Both the position numbers and the translations under genes were made by a program. The notes beneath the pieces were generated by a model, which saw nothing but the letters and a program-made list of their open reading frames with translations, made no database searches and was not told where the DNA came from. This document shows, in pieces, positions 20,111 to 28,943 of a stretch of DNA of 64,000 nt; position 1 is the stretch's first letter, and each line of letters begins with the position of its first letter. Source of the stretch: Geminicoccus sp036263595 (GTDB lineage Bacteria; Pseudomonadota; Alphaproteobacteria; Geminicoccales; Geminicoccaceae); NCBI RefSeq assembly GCF_036263595.1, contig NZ_DATAGQ010000139.1, positions 1 through 64,000 of the forward strand, written 5' to 3'.

Positions 20111-22711
20111 GTGAGACAGCGGGTTCCCCGACCGAGCAAGCAGCGCGTCGCCGACGTGCTACCGGTGGCTCGCGACCGCCTGCTCCGGCACGAGCCGGCG
20201 AACGACCCCACGGTGCTGCCGGCAGCGGTAGTGCCACCGTCCGAGAAGGGCGGGACGCCGTCCGGCGGCCTCCTGCCGGCGGCCCTGGAAGGCTGGTTCA
20301 CCCAGCGGAACTGGACGCTGCGCCGGCACCAGGTCGAGATGATCCAGGCCGCCGAGCGGCAGCAGGACGCGCTGCTGATCGCGCCTACCGGCGGCGGCAA
20401 GACGCTGGGCGGGTTCCTGCCGAGCCTGATCGCGCTGGCCGGGCGCGGGCCGCGCCCGGTGGCGCGGCTCCACACGCTCTATGTCTCGCCGCTCAAGGCG
20501 CTGACCGCGGACGTGCAGCGCAACCTGATGCGTCCGGTCGAGGAGGCGGGCCTGCCGGTCACGGTGGAGAGCCGCACCGGCGACACGCCGCAGAACCGCC
20601 GGGCCCGCCAGAAGCGGACCCCGCCCGACATCCTGCTGACGACGCCCGAATCCCTGGCGCTGATGCTCTCGTGGACGGATGCCGCCGAGCGGTTCGCCCA
20701 TCTGGATGCCGTCATCATCGACGAACTGCACGCGCTGGCCGATACCAAGCGTGGCCAGATGCTGGCGCTGTGCCTGGCCAGGCTGCGTGGCCTGGCGCCG
20801 CAGGCCCGCTTCTGCGGCCTGTCCGCCACGGTGGCCGACCCGCCTGCCCTGCTGCGATTCCTGTCGCCGGATCCTGAGCGGGCGGTGATCGTGAGGGGCG
20901 ATCCCGGTGCCGACCCGGACGTCGCGATGCTGGTGCCGGACGCCTATGTGCCCTGGTCCGGCCATTTCGGGCTGTTCGCGGTCGACGCGGTCTACCGGCT
21001 GATCAAGACCGCGCGGACCTGCCTTTTGTTCGTCAACACCCGCTCGGCCTCGGAGGTGCTGTTCGCCCATCTCTGGCGGGCGAACGAGGACGGGCTGCCG
21101 ATCGCACTCCATCACGGCTCCTTGTCGGTGGAGCAGCGCAAGCGGGTGGAGGCGGCGATGATCGCCGGGCAACTGCGCGCGGTGGTCTGCACAAGTTCGC
21201 TCGACCTCGGCATCGACTGGGGCGATGTCGACCTGGTCGTCCAGATCGGCGCGCCCAAGGGGGTCGCCCGCCTAGTCCAGCGGATCGGCCGCTCCAACCA
21301 CCGCATGGACGAGCCGTCGCGCGCCGTGCTGGTGCCGGCCAACCGGTTCGAGTTCCTGGAGTGCATGGCCGCCCAGGAAGCGGTCCATGCCGGTGACCTC
21401 GATACCGGGATCGTCCTCCTGCCGGGCCTGGACGTGCTGGCCCAGCATGTGCTGGGGGTGGCCTGCTCCGGCCCGTTCGGTCCGGACGAACTCTATGCCG
21501 AGGTAATCCGGGCGCAGCCGTTCAACGACCTCAGCCGGAAGGACTTCGACGACGTCGTGCAGTTCTGCGCCAATGGCGGCTACGCGCTGGGCGAGTACGA
21601 GCGCTACCGGCGCCTCGAGCGGCTGCCGGACGGGCGCTGGAAGCTGGCCGATCCGCGCTTTGCCCGGCAGTGGCGGATGAACGTGGGCGTGATCGTCGAG
21701 GCACCCGTGCTCAGGGTGAAGCTCGGGCGGCGCACGCTGGGCGAGGTCGAGGAATTCTTCATCCAGACGCTCTCTCCCGGCGACAGCTTCATGTTCGCAG
21801 GCCAGACGCTGGAGTTCCTGGGGATTCGCGAGCACGAGGTGATGACGCGGATCGCCAAGGACAGCTCGAAGGCCGAGATCCCGCTCTATGGCGGCTCCAA
21901 GTTCCCGGTGAGCACCTTCCTGGCCAAGCGCGTCCGCCGGCTCCTGGGCGATCGGCAAAGCTGGAGCCGGTTTCCCGAGCCTGTCCAGGAATGGCTGGAG
22001 CACCAGCTGCGCCGGTCCTCCCTCCCGCCCGAGGAGGGCATGCTGGTCGAGACCTTCCCTTATCGCGGCCGCTGGTTCCTGGTGGCCTACGGGTTTGCCG
22101 GAAGAAATGCCCACCAGACGCTCGGCATGCTGGTGACGCGTCGCATGTCGCGCGCCGGCCTGGCACCGTTCGGCTTCGTGGCGTCGGACTATGCGATCTC
22201 GATCTGGTCCGGCGAGGAGGTGCGGGACGTCGACACGCTGTTCGACGTGGACATGCTGGGCGACGATCTGGAAGCCTGGATGGGCGACAGCTCCATGCTC
22301 AAGCGGACCTTCCGCAACGTCGCCGTCGTGGCAGGGCTGATCGAGCGCCGCCACCCCGGCCAGGAGAAGACCGGGCGGCAGGTCACCTTCAACGCCGATC
22401 TGATCTACGACGTCCTGCGTAAGTACGAGCCGAGCCACGTGCTGCTGCGGGCCACGCGTAACGAGGCGGCCGGCGGCCTCACGGACATCCGGCGCCTCGC
22501 CGACATGCTGGTCGAGGTGCAGGAGAAGATCCTGCATCGCCGCCTGCCGCGGGTGAGCCCGCTCGCCGTGCCGGTCATGCTGCAGATCGGCCGGGAGCGG
22601 GTGGGGCAGGACAGCATCGACATGCTGCTCGACCGGCATGCGACGGAACTGATCGACGAGGCGATGGCCGAGGATGACGGCGAGGCAACCGGGAAGCTCG
22701 AAGCCGACTGA
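20111..22711 (+). CDS. Ligase-associated DNA damage response DEXH-box helicase (Lhr-like)
   Basis: Superfamily 2 helicase of about 866 residues. It has Walker A APTGGGKTLGG, the DELH box (IIDELHAL), motif III SATV, the C-terminal RecA fold with SLDLGIDWGDVD and QRIGRSNHR, and the Lhr winged-helix and beta-sheet bundle. The bacterial group is usually encoded with an ATP-dependent ligase, a 3'-end processing exonuclease and PdeM; here only pdeM follows. The N-terminus is uncertain: a TTG at 20093 has no ribosome site, so I took the GTG at 20111 with a weak GAGA. No ATG is available before the helicase core. Confidence 0.88.
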   Translation: MRQRVPRPSKQRVADVLPVARDRLLRHEPANDPTVLPAAVVPPSEKGGTPSGGLLPAALEGWFTQRNWTLRRHQVEMIQAAERQQDALLIAPTGGGKTLGGFLPSLIALAGRGPRPVARLHTLYVSPLKALTADVQRNLMRPVEEAGLPVTVESRTGDTPQNRRARQKRTPPDILLTTPESLALMLSWTDAAERFAHLDAVIIDELHALADTKRGQMLALCLARLRGLAPQARFCGLSATVADPPALLRFLSPDPERAVIVRGDPGADPDVAMLVPDAYVPWSGHFGLFAVDAVYRLIKTARTCLLFVNTRSASEVLFAHLWRANEDGLPIALHHGSLSVEQRKRVEAAMIAGQLRAVVCTSSLDLGIDWGDVDLVVQIGAPKGVARLVQRIGRSNHRMDEPSRAVLVPANRFEFLECMAAQEAVHAGDLDTGIVLLPGLDVLAQHVLGVACSGPFGPDELYAEVIRAQPFNDLSRKDFDDVVQFCANGGYALGEYERYRRLERLPDGRWKLADPRFARQWRMNVGVIVEAPVLRVKLGRRTLGEVEEFFIQTLSPGDSFMFAGQTLEFLGIREHEVMTRIAKDSSKAEIPLYGGSKFPVSTFLAKRVRRLLGDRQSWSRFPEPVQEWLEHQLRRSSLPPEEGMLVETFPYRGRWFLVAYGFAGRNAHQTLGMLVTRRMSRAGLAPFGFVASDYAISIWSGEEVRDVDTLFDVDMLGDDLEAWMGDSSMLKRTFRNVAVVAGLIERRHPGQEKTGRQVTFNADLIYDVLRKYEPSHVLLRATRNEAAGGLTDIRRLADMLVEVQEKILHRRLPRVSPLAVPVMLQIGRERVGQDSIDMLLDRHATELIDEAMAEDDGEATGKLEAD

Positions 22712-22832
22712 CGCTGCCCCTTTTGCGCCGCGCATTCGTAGTTTCGGGCGCGGCCCGGAAGCTCTAAGGGGTGGCTTCACGCGGCGCCGTGAACGAACTG
22801 GCAACGGGCCGAGGCAACGGCGGAGCGGGTGG

Positions 22833-23564
22833 TTGCGGCCGGCAGAGATCTTGTTCCATGGGCAGCGCCTGCTGCTGGACCCGGCCGGCGTACTGTTCTG
22901 GCCGGAACGGCGCGTCTTGGTCGTGGCCGACCTTCATCTCGAAAAGGGGGCCGCGTTCGCGCGCCGGGGCGCCATGCTGCCGCCCCACGATACGCTGGCC
23001 ACGATCGAGCGCCTGGAACAGGTGACCCATCGGCTGCGGCCAGAGACGGTGGTCAGCCTGGGCGATGGCTTCCACGACCGGCACGGGCCGGGCCAGCTGC
23101 CCTCCCGCCTGGCCGACCGCCTGCGCGGCCTCACCGCCGGCTGCCGGTGGATCTGGGTGACCGGCAACCACGATCCCGAACCGCCGCAAGGGCTGGGTGG
23201 CACGGGGATGCCCTCGGTCGAGCTGGACGGCGTCATGCTCCGCCACGAGCCGGAGGATGGTGCTGGAGGCGGCGAGGTCGTCGGCCATCTCCATCCTTGC
23301 GCGAAGGTGCGGCTGGGACCGCGGACCACGCGCCTGGACTGCTTCGTGACCGACGGCAGCCGGCTGGTCCTGCCGGCGTTCGGCGCGTTCACGGGCGGGC
23401 TGAACGTGCTGGACGAGGCCGTTGCCGGCCTGTTCGGCCAGGGCTTCACGACCTACGTGCTGGGCGAGGCCAGCTGCCGGCCGGTGCCGCACCGGCTGCT
23501 GGTGGCGGATGTGGCCGGGCGGCAGCGCGCCAGGCAGCCGGTTCTGGGCGGAGCCGGCAAATGA
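22833..23564 (+). CDS. pdeM: Ligase-associated DNA damage response endonuclease PdeM
   Basis: Calcineurin-like metallophosphoesterase of 243 residues. All metal-site motifs are present: DLHLEKG (Asp33, His35), SLGDGFHD, TGNHDPEP and GHLHP. The family members found with Lhr-like helicases are annotated as PdeM nucleases. I chose the TTG at 22833 (GGAG seven bases upstream) because the next residues RPAEILFHGQRLLLDP match the usual family start. It follows the helicase by 121 bases and overlaps the photolyase start by ATGA. Confidence 0.88.
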   Translation: MRPAEILFHGQRLLLDPAGVLFWPERRVLVVADLHLEKGAAFARRGAMLPPHDTLATIERLEQVTHRLRPETVVSLGDGFHDRHGPGQLPSRLADRLRGLTAGCRWIWVTGNHDPEPPQGLGGTGMPSVELDGVMLRHEPEDGAGGGEVVGHLHPCAKVRLGPRTTRLDCFVTDGSRLVLPAFGAFTGGLNVLDEAVAGLFGQGFTTYVLGEASCRPVPHRLLVADVAGRQRARQPVLGGAGK

Positions 23565-25003
23565 GCGCCACGGGGCTGTGCTGGTTCCGCTGGGACCTGC
23601 GCCTCCTCGACCAACCGGCGCTGCTGGCGGCAGCGGAGGGGGCGGACCGGCTGGTCTGCGTCCATCTGCTGGACGAGCGGATGGGTGGCGCGCAACGCTG
23701 GTGGCTGCATCACAGCCTGACCCGGCTGCAGGCGGACCTTCAGGCGAAGGGGCAGCGCCTCGTTCTCCGCCGCGGTGATCCGGCGACCGTGCTGCGCGAC
23801 TTGGTGGAGCGCCACAGGATTCAGCGAGTTGCCTGGAATCGCGCCTACGGGCCCGAGGACCGTGCCCGCGACCAGGCGCTGGCAGAAGATCTGGAAGGCA
23901 GGGGCGTCGAGGTCGCAACGTTCAACGGTTCGCTCGGCCGCGAGCCGCACGAGGTCACCCAGCCCAAGGGCCAGCCCTACAAGGTCTACACTCCCTATGC
24001 GAAGGCCTGGTTCAAGCAGGGCGAGCTACCGGCACCCCACCCTGCCCCGGACCGCCTGCCGCCACCGCCTGATAGCCTTAAGGCTGGCGACAAACTGGCC
24101 AGCTGGGCGCTCCTGCCGACCAGGCCGGACTGGGTCAAAGGCTTTCGGAAACGCTGGGGGAACGAGGTCGGCGAGGCAGCCGCGCACACGGCGCTGGACC
24201 TGTTCGTCGAGCAGTCTGCCGCCGGCTATGGGCGCGGGCGCGACCTGCCCGGAACCCGCGGGACGTCCAGGATGTCGGCGCATCTGCGCTTTGGCGAGAT
24301 CTCGCCCCGGCAGGTCGTCCATGCCGCTCGTGCCGCTGCGGAAAGCGGCCAGGTCGGCCACGACCAGCTGTTCCCTTATCTGCGCCAGATCGTCTGGCGC
24401 GACTTCGCCTACGCCAATCTTTTCCATTTCCCGCAGCTGCCGACCGAGCCGCTGCGGCCAGCATTTAGGAGGCTGGTCCATGCCGAGGATCCGGGCGGGA
24501 GGCTGCTGCGTGCCTGGCAGACGGGGCGGACCGGGTATCCCATCGTGGACGCCGGGATGCGCGAGCTCTGGCACACCGGCTGGATGCACAACCGGGCGCG
24601 GCTGATCGCCGGCTCCTTCCTGGTCAAGGACCTCCTCCTGCCCTGGCAGGCGGGCCTTGCCTGGTTCGACGACACGCTGGTGGACGCCGATCCGGCGAAC
24701 AACGCGATGGGCTGGCAATGGCTGGCCGGGTGCGGGATCGACGCCACCCCGTTCTTCCGGGTGTTCAGCCCCGTGCTGCAGGGCCGGAAGTTCGATCCCG
24801 ACGGCGCCTATGTGCGCCGCTGGGTGCCCGAACTGGCCGAGCTGCCCGACCGCCATCTGCACGCCCCGTTCGAGGCGCCCGAGCAGGTGCTGCACGAGGC
24901 CGGTGTGACGCTGGGCAAGACCTATCCCCGGCCGGTCGTGGACCATGGCCTGGCGCGCGATCGGGCCCTTCGGGCGTTCCGGGCGATGCGCGCTGCCGCC
25001 TGA
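23561..25003 (+). CDS. Deoxyribodipyrimidine photolyase
   Basis: FAD-containing, light-driven repair enzyme for cyclobutane pyrimidine dimers (480 residues). The N-terminal Rossmann-like antenna domain opens WFRWDLRLLDQPAL. The C-terminal FAD domain has GYPIVDAGMRELWHTGWMHN and NAMGWQWLAG, which are class I CPD photolyase signatures with the Trp residues for electron transfer. The ATG at 23561 overlaps the pdeM stop (ATGA), tying photorepair to the Lhr/PdeM genes. The antenna cofactor cannot be predicted. Confidence 0.94.
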   Translation: MSATGLCWFRWDLRLLDQPALLAAAEGADRLVCVHLLDERMGGAQRWWLHHSLTRLQADLQAKGQRLVLRRGDPATVLRDLVERHRIQRVAWNRAYGPEDRARDQALAEDLEGRGVEVATFNGSLGREPHEVTQPKGQPYKVYTPYAKAWFKQGELPAPHPAPDRLPPPPDSLKAGDKLASWALLPTRPDWVKGFRKRWGNEVGEAAAHTALDLFVEQSAAGYGRGRDLPGTRGTSRMSAHLRFGEISPRQVVHAARAAAESGQVGHDQLFPYLRQIVWRDFAYANLFHFPQLPTEPLRPAFRRLVHAEDPGGRLLRAWQTGRTGYPIVDAGMRELWHTGWMHNRARLIAGSFLVKDLLLPWQAGLAWFDDTLVDADPANNAMGWQWLAGCGIDATPFFRVFSPVLQGRKFDPDGAYVRRWVPELAELPDRHLHAPFEAPEQVLHEAGVTLGKTYPRPVVDHGLARDRALRAFRAMRAAA

Positions 25004-25096
25004 CGATGACGCTTCCGTGATCCTAGTTCCTGGAAGCTGCCCGGACACCGCGATAAGCATGCGGCAGCGGGAAAGCTGAAACGGGGAAACGAACCG

Positions 25097-26284
25097 GTGA
25101 TAGCTCAGGTCGGCGGCAAGGGCGGCATCAAGCTCCTGCTGGGCATGGCGGCGCAACTCCAGGCGGGCAAGCTCACCCTGGTCCTGCCGGACGGGTCGCG
25201 ACATGCGTTCGAAGGCCGCCTTCCCGGCCCTGCGGCCGAGATGGTCCTGCATCGCGCCCGGGTCGTCCGGCGCTTTCTCACCGGCGGTGCCAACGGCTTT
25301 GCCGATTCCTACCTGGACGGCGACTGGGACAGCCCGGACCTGGCCGCCCTGCTCAAGCTGCTGGCGCAGAACGAGCAGCCCTTTGCCGACCGCTACTACG
25401 GCAGGTCATGGGTCCGCGTCGCTGCCAGGCTCACCCACCTGTTCCGCCCGAATACCAGGCGCGGCAGCCGGAAGAACATCCATGCCCATTACGACCTGGG
25501 CAACAGCTTCTACCAGCGCTGGCTGGACCCCTCGATGACCTATTCCGCCGGGGTCTACGAGCGGCCGGACGCCACGCTGGAAGAGGCCCAGCTCGCCAAG
25601 CTGCGCCGGATCGCCGAGCTCACCGGCATCCGGCCGGGTGCCCATGTGCTGGAGATCGGCTGCGGCTGGGGAAGCTTCGCCGAGCTGGCCGCCAAGGAGT
25701 TCGGCGCCAAGGTGACCGGCCTCACCATCAGCCAGGCCCAGGCCGAGTTCGCCCGCCAGCGCATCTTCGAGGCCGGCTTGGCCGACCGGGTGAAGATCGA
25801 GATCCGCGACTATCGCGACGTCGAGGGCCGCTTCGACGCGGTCACCTCCATCGAGATGTTTGAGGCAGTCGGCGAGCGTTTCTGGCCCACCTATTTCGCC
25901 AAGCTCCGCGACGTTCTGAAAGACGGCGGCAGAGCTGCGCTGCAGGTCATCACCATCCACGAGCGCAACTGGGAGAACTACCGCAAGAGCGCCGATTTCA
26001 TCCAGCGCTACGTGTTCCCGGGCGGCATGCTGCCGACCAAGACCGTGCTGGACCGTCTGGCCAGCGCCGCAGGCCTGACCTGCCAGACGATGACTGGCCA
26101 TGCCGAGGCCTATGCCGACACGCTGGCCGAGTGGAACCGGCGCTTCCAGGCGGCCTGGCCGGAGCTGGCGCCGATGGGCTTCGACCGGCGGTTCAAGCGG
26201 ATCTGGGAGTTCTACCTGGCCTATTGCGAGGCAGGGTTCCGGACCGACAATATCGACGTGGTGCAGGTCGCCTACACACGCTGA
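25097..26284 (+). CDS. cfa: Cyclopropane-fatty-acyl-phospholipid synthase
   Basis: SAM-dependent enzyme that adds a methylene bridge to unsaturated acyl chains in membrane phospholipids (395 residues). The N-terminal lipid-binding domain is followed by the methyltransferase core with HYDLGNSFYQRWLDP, VLEIGCGWGSFAELA and SIEMFEAVGERFW, all conserved in Cfa. The GTG at 25097 is the best available start; an internal ATG at about 25145 would remove the first 16 residues. It follows the photolyase by 93 bases in the same direction. Photolyase and cfa genes are both part of singlet-oxygen responses in Rhodobacter; shared control here is only an inference. Confidence 0.93.
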   Translation: MIAQVGGKGGIKLLLGMAAQLQAGKLTLVLPDGSRHAFEGRLPGPAAEMVLHRARVVRRFLTGGANGFADSYLDGDWDSPDLAALLKLLAQNEQPFADRYYGRSWVRVAARLTHLFRPNTRRGSRKNIHAHYDLGNSFYQRWLDPSMTYSAGVYERPDATLEEAQLAKLRRIAELTGIRPGAHVLEIGCGWGSFAELAAKEFGAKVTGLTISQAQAEFARQRIFEAGLADRVKIEIRDYRDVEGRFDAVTSIEMFEAVGERFWPTYFAKLRDVLKDGGRAALQVITIHERNWENYRKSADFIQRYVFPGGMLPTKTVLDRLASAAGLTCQTMTGHAEAYADTLAEWNRRFQAAWPELAPMGFDRRFKRIWEFYLAYCEAGFRTDNIDVVQVAYTR

Positions 26285-26406
26285 CCTGACAGCCTCAACC
26301 TTTCCTTAACCTCCGGGTGCTACAACGTCGGACGTGGCGGCAGCGGAGGTACCAGGATCGTCGAGACACCAACGATGTACCAGCTGGCGTCAGGCCGGAA
26401 GGGCGG

Positions 26407-27138
26407 TCAGGCTGCCTCTTGTCGCTGCTTGGCTGCCTGGACGACCAGATCGGCAAAGCGGCCGGCAATGGTACGGGCCGCCTCGGTTGCGGCGGCAAGA
26501 TGGCTGTCCGTGGCGGCGCGCAGGAGTTCCGGGGCCTTCGGATCGCCGGTCAGCTCCATGCGCAGGCGACCCCAGCTCGTCAGGATCGGGCCGGTCACCT
26601 CGATATGCGGCTGGAACCCCCAGGTCGCGTTGCCGGCGCGCCAGACCTGGTTGGCGCAACCGGTGCCGCGCATCAGCAAGCTGGCCTCTGGCGGCAGGTC
26701 GAAGGTGTCGTCGTGCCACTGCATGAAGGCGATGCCGTCCGGGACCGCCTGGAGGAGCGGGTCGGCTGCGGCCGCGTCGGTGCGACGGACGGGCACGAAG
26801 CCGTATTCGGGCGCCCCGCCGATCCGGGAGCGCCCGCCCCAGGCGCGCGCCAGAAGCTGGGCGCCCAGGCAGATGCCCATGACCGGCCGATGGGCGCGGT
26901 CCATGGCGCGGGCCAGGGCCAGAAGTGAAGGGAAATAGGGGCAGACATGATCGGCCAGGGCGTTCATGGTCCCGCCCAGGATCAGGAGGCCGTCATGCTG
27001 GCCCGCGTCCTCGGGCAGGCGCAGCGCAGAGTCGCCATGGAGGACGCGGGGCTCGATGCCGCGTCGCAAGGCCTCTTCCTGGAGAAGTCCGGCGGGGCTC
27101 TCCAGATTGTTCTGGACGATCAGGATCCGAGGCGGCAT
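26407..27138 (-). CDS. Class I glutamine amidotransferase-like protein
   Basis: GATase1-fold protein of 243 residues. The nucleophile elbow MGICLGAQLLA has Cys near residue 90, and the His-Glu pair is in FQPHIEVT, so the Cys-His-Glu triad is complete. The stand-alone form resembles GMP synthase-like or gamma-glutamyl hydrolase-like amidotransferases. No synthetase partner is adjacent, so the substrate is unknown. It diverges from sufE with 75 bases between the start codons. Confidence 0.85.
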   Translation of the reverse strand: MPPRILIVQNNLESPAGLLQEEALRRGIEPRVLHGDSALRLPEDAGQHDGLLILGGTMNALADHVCPYFPSLLALARAMDRAHRPVMGICLGAQLLARAWGGRSRIGGAPEYGFVPVRRTDAAAADPLLQAVPDGIAFMQWHDDTFDLPPEASLLMRGTGCANQVWRAGNATWGFQPHIEVTGPILTSWGRLRMELTGDPKAPELLRAATDSHLAAATEAARTIAGRFADLVVQAAKQRQEAA

Positions 27139-27213
27139 CGGGCGGTTCCGGGCAGGTGCTGTCTCGACATGCCGGTTGCGCCGGCGGACGGGAAGAGGAG
27201 TTCTTCAGCGATC

Positions 27214-27645
27214 GTGACGAGATTTGCCGAGCGCGCCCAGGAGCTGCGCGACGAGTTCGCCCTGTTCGACGACTGGCGCGACAAGCTCGAGAACGTGATG
27301 GACCTCGGCAAGACGCTGCCGCCCATGGACCCCGCGCTCAAGACGGACGCGTCGCGCGTGTCCGGCTGCCAGAGCCAGGTCTGGATGGTGGGCGTGGACG
27401 AGGGCGGACTGGTCCATTTCTACGCCGACAGCGACGCGATCCTGGTCAAGGGCCTGATCGCGCTCCTGCTGCGGCTCTACGACCGCCTGCCCCCGGACGA
27501 GATCCTGGCCAACCCGCCCGAGGTGCTCAAGGAGATCGGCCTGGAGCGCTATCTCACCCCATCCCGCTCCAACGGGCTCTACTCGATGATCGGCCGGCTC
27601 CAGGCAATCGCCACCAGCCAGGCCGGCTCCGCCCGGCCGGGCTGA
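27214..27645 (+). CDS. sufE: Cysteine desulfuration protein SufE
   Basis: Sulfur acceptor that takes persulfide sulfur from SufS and passes it to the Fe-S assembly scaffold (143 residues). The acceptor cysteine lies in the conserved SGCQSQVWM, near residue 52, and the N-terminal DEFALFDDWRDKLENVMDLG is typical. The GTG at 27214 gives the normal family length. A GAGGAG lies 13 bases upstream, a little far for an ideal ribosome site. The rest of the suf operon is not in the window. Confidence 0.92.
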   Translation: MTRFAERAQELRDEFALFDDWRDKLENVMDLGKTLPPMDPALKTDASRVSGCQSQVWMVGVDEGGLVHFYADSDAILVKGLIALLLRLYDRLPPDEILANPPEVLKEIGLERYLTPSRSNGLYSMIGRLQAIATSQAGSARPG

Positions 27646-27799
27646 ACCTCGAACGCTCAGGAGCGGCCACGACCGGCGGGCGTCCGCTGTCGAGCGCGTC
27701 GATGCGGCGGCCGGCCGGCGTCCGCATCCGGCTCGACGATCGGCGGCCGGAGCGGGGTCAGGCAGGGCTCCTTGGAAGTAGCGATCGGCGGCCGCGACA

Positions 27800-27838
27800 G
27801 GCCAAAGGCCTTGCCGCCCCCGAGTGGCTCCTTTGGCC
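27800..27838. repeat. Perfect 9-bp inverted repeat
   Basis: GGCCAAAGG at 27800-27808 is matched by CCTTTGGCC at 27830-27838 across 21 bases. It could form a hairpin downstream of sufE or mark an old mobile-element boundary. Confidence 0.45.
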
Positions 27839-28039
27839 GGCGTCGAGTGCGCAACCGCCAACCAGGGACGACATCTGCCGTTCGAGCATCTGGCATCTGG
27901 CCGGCCGAAGGCGACCCGCGGCGCCACTCATTCACGGATGAGCCTGCCGTTCCTTTGGAGACGGCCGCGAAACCCTGGTCCTGGCGCTGCTGGTGTGATT
28001 CGATCCTGCGCATCAGAGCGGGAGGCAGCCAGGTTGTGC

Positions 28040-28530
28040 CTGGCGGTGGGCCCGTTGAGCCTGGTGGAAGCTTTGTTGCCGGCGGCCTTTGGCAGCAACC
28101 AGCGCCTGGAGCGGTACAAGGCGCAGGTGGACTGGGCGCAGGTCGACTGGGCGCAGGTCGAGGCGCTACCGGGATCGATGCGCCGGGCACCGACCGGACG
28201 GCCTGCCTATCCGCCGCTGCTGCAACTCAAGGCCCTGCCCCCGGCAAAGCAGGCGGCCTTGCCGTTCCTGCTAAGCGGCAAGGATACCGGCTGTCGGATC
28301 GTGATCGCGACGAAGCCCTGGCCGGCCGGCTGAGCTTCCGCCGCCCTTGCGTCCTCGGGATGGAGGACGCGGTGCCGGATCCGACGACCGGCCATGAGAC
28401 CGATCACCCGATTTCCAGTGGATCGACGGCAGGGCCGTTCATCAGCCAGGAGGTTGCGAAGGGACGCTCTCACGCTTCCTGATCGACCTGGCAGAGGCGG
28501 GTCTGGCTGAAGCCCCGTTCGCTGAAGTTG
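28040..28530 (+). pseudogene. Decayed IS5-family transposase
   Basis: Fragments of one transposase appear in different frames. The segment SLVEALLPAAFGSNQRLERY, then DWAQVEAL, then RRAPTGRPAYPPLL, occupies about 28055-28230. DEALAGRLSFRR and GMEDAVPDPTT follow near 28305-28390 in another frame. After about 80 foreign bases, SRFLIDLAEAGLAEAPFAE continues near 28470-28530. These match the N-terminal and early catalytic part of IS5-type transposases. A 15-bp tandem duplication sits at 28127-28156. The DDE catalytic residues and terminal inverted repeats are not visible, so it cannot be active. Confidence 0.75.
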
Positions 28531-28943
28531 AACCAGCACCGCGAGCGGCGAGGGCAGCGCAGCTTCGTCGGTACCAAGCCCATCTGGTGGCGGGCCATCG
28601 ATCGTCATGCTGCGATCGATCTGGCAAGCATGGCGCCGCGGCCGACCGGACAGCTCGCTGGTCGTCCAGCAAGATGGCCGGCCATGATCGGCGGCTACGG
28701 GTGGGCCATGCGGGAGGGCCTCCGTGAATGGCTCGCGGCCGATGGCCGAGCCGCGTGTCCACCCGGTAGCGGCGTCTCCAAGGCAAGCCGGCATGCCGCG
28801 TGGAACCGGAATCCGCCCAGGACGGCCACGGCCGATGCGGCCGGCCGACGCGGAACGAGTGGCGGAACGGGGCGTGCAGCGTTGACAACAAGCGGCCGGT
28901 TGCTTCCGCTTGACCGGCGACGCTGCTCGGGGGCCGGAAACGA

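Larger units (their letters stand above)
27646..28943. other. 1.3-kb region without an intact gene
   Basis: No reading frame here has both protein-like composition and a recognisable start. The middle (about 28040-28530) contains the decayed IS5-type transposase described separately, and 27800-27838 is a 9-bp inverted repeat. The flanks, 27646-27799 and 28531-28943, show nothing I can identify; their long open frames are GC-driven and rich in Arg, Ala, Gly and Pro. Confidence 0.6.

Noticed and set aside
19212..20237. A 341-residue minus-strand frame containing two membrane spans
   Set aside because: Only its first part (from the GTG at 20036 to about 19820) is protein-like. After the TNEP copy it becomes Arg/Pro-rich while the adjacent frame encodes the EAL-like protein, so I treat it as the 5' part of one frameshifted gene.
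22829..25003. A 724-residue plus-strand frame fusing a pdeM-region peptide to the photolyase
   Set aside because: The part before 23561 is a shadow of pdeM in another frame with unnatural composition. The photolyase starts at the ATG overlapping the pdeM stop.
25018..25060. TGATCC followed by TAAG between the photolyase and cfa, resembling an RpoE promoter
   Set aside because: The spacing between the two elements is about 30 bases, too long for the known consensus.
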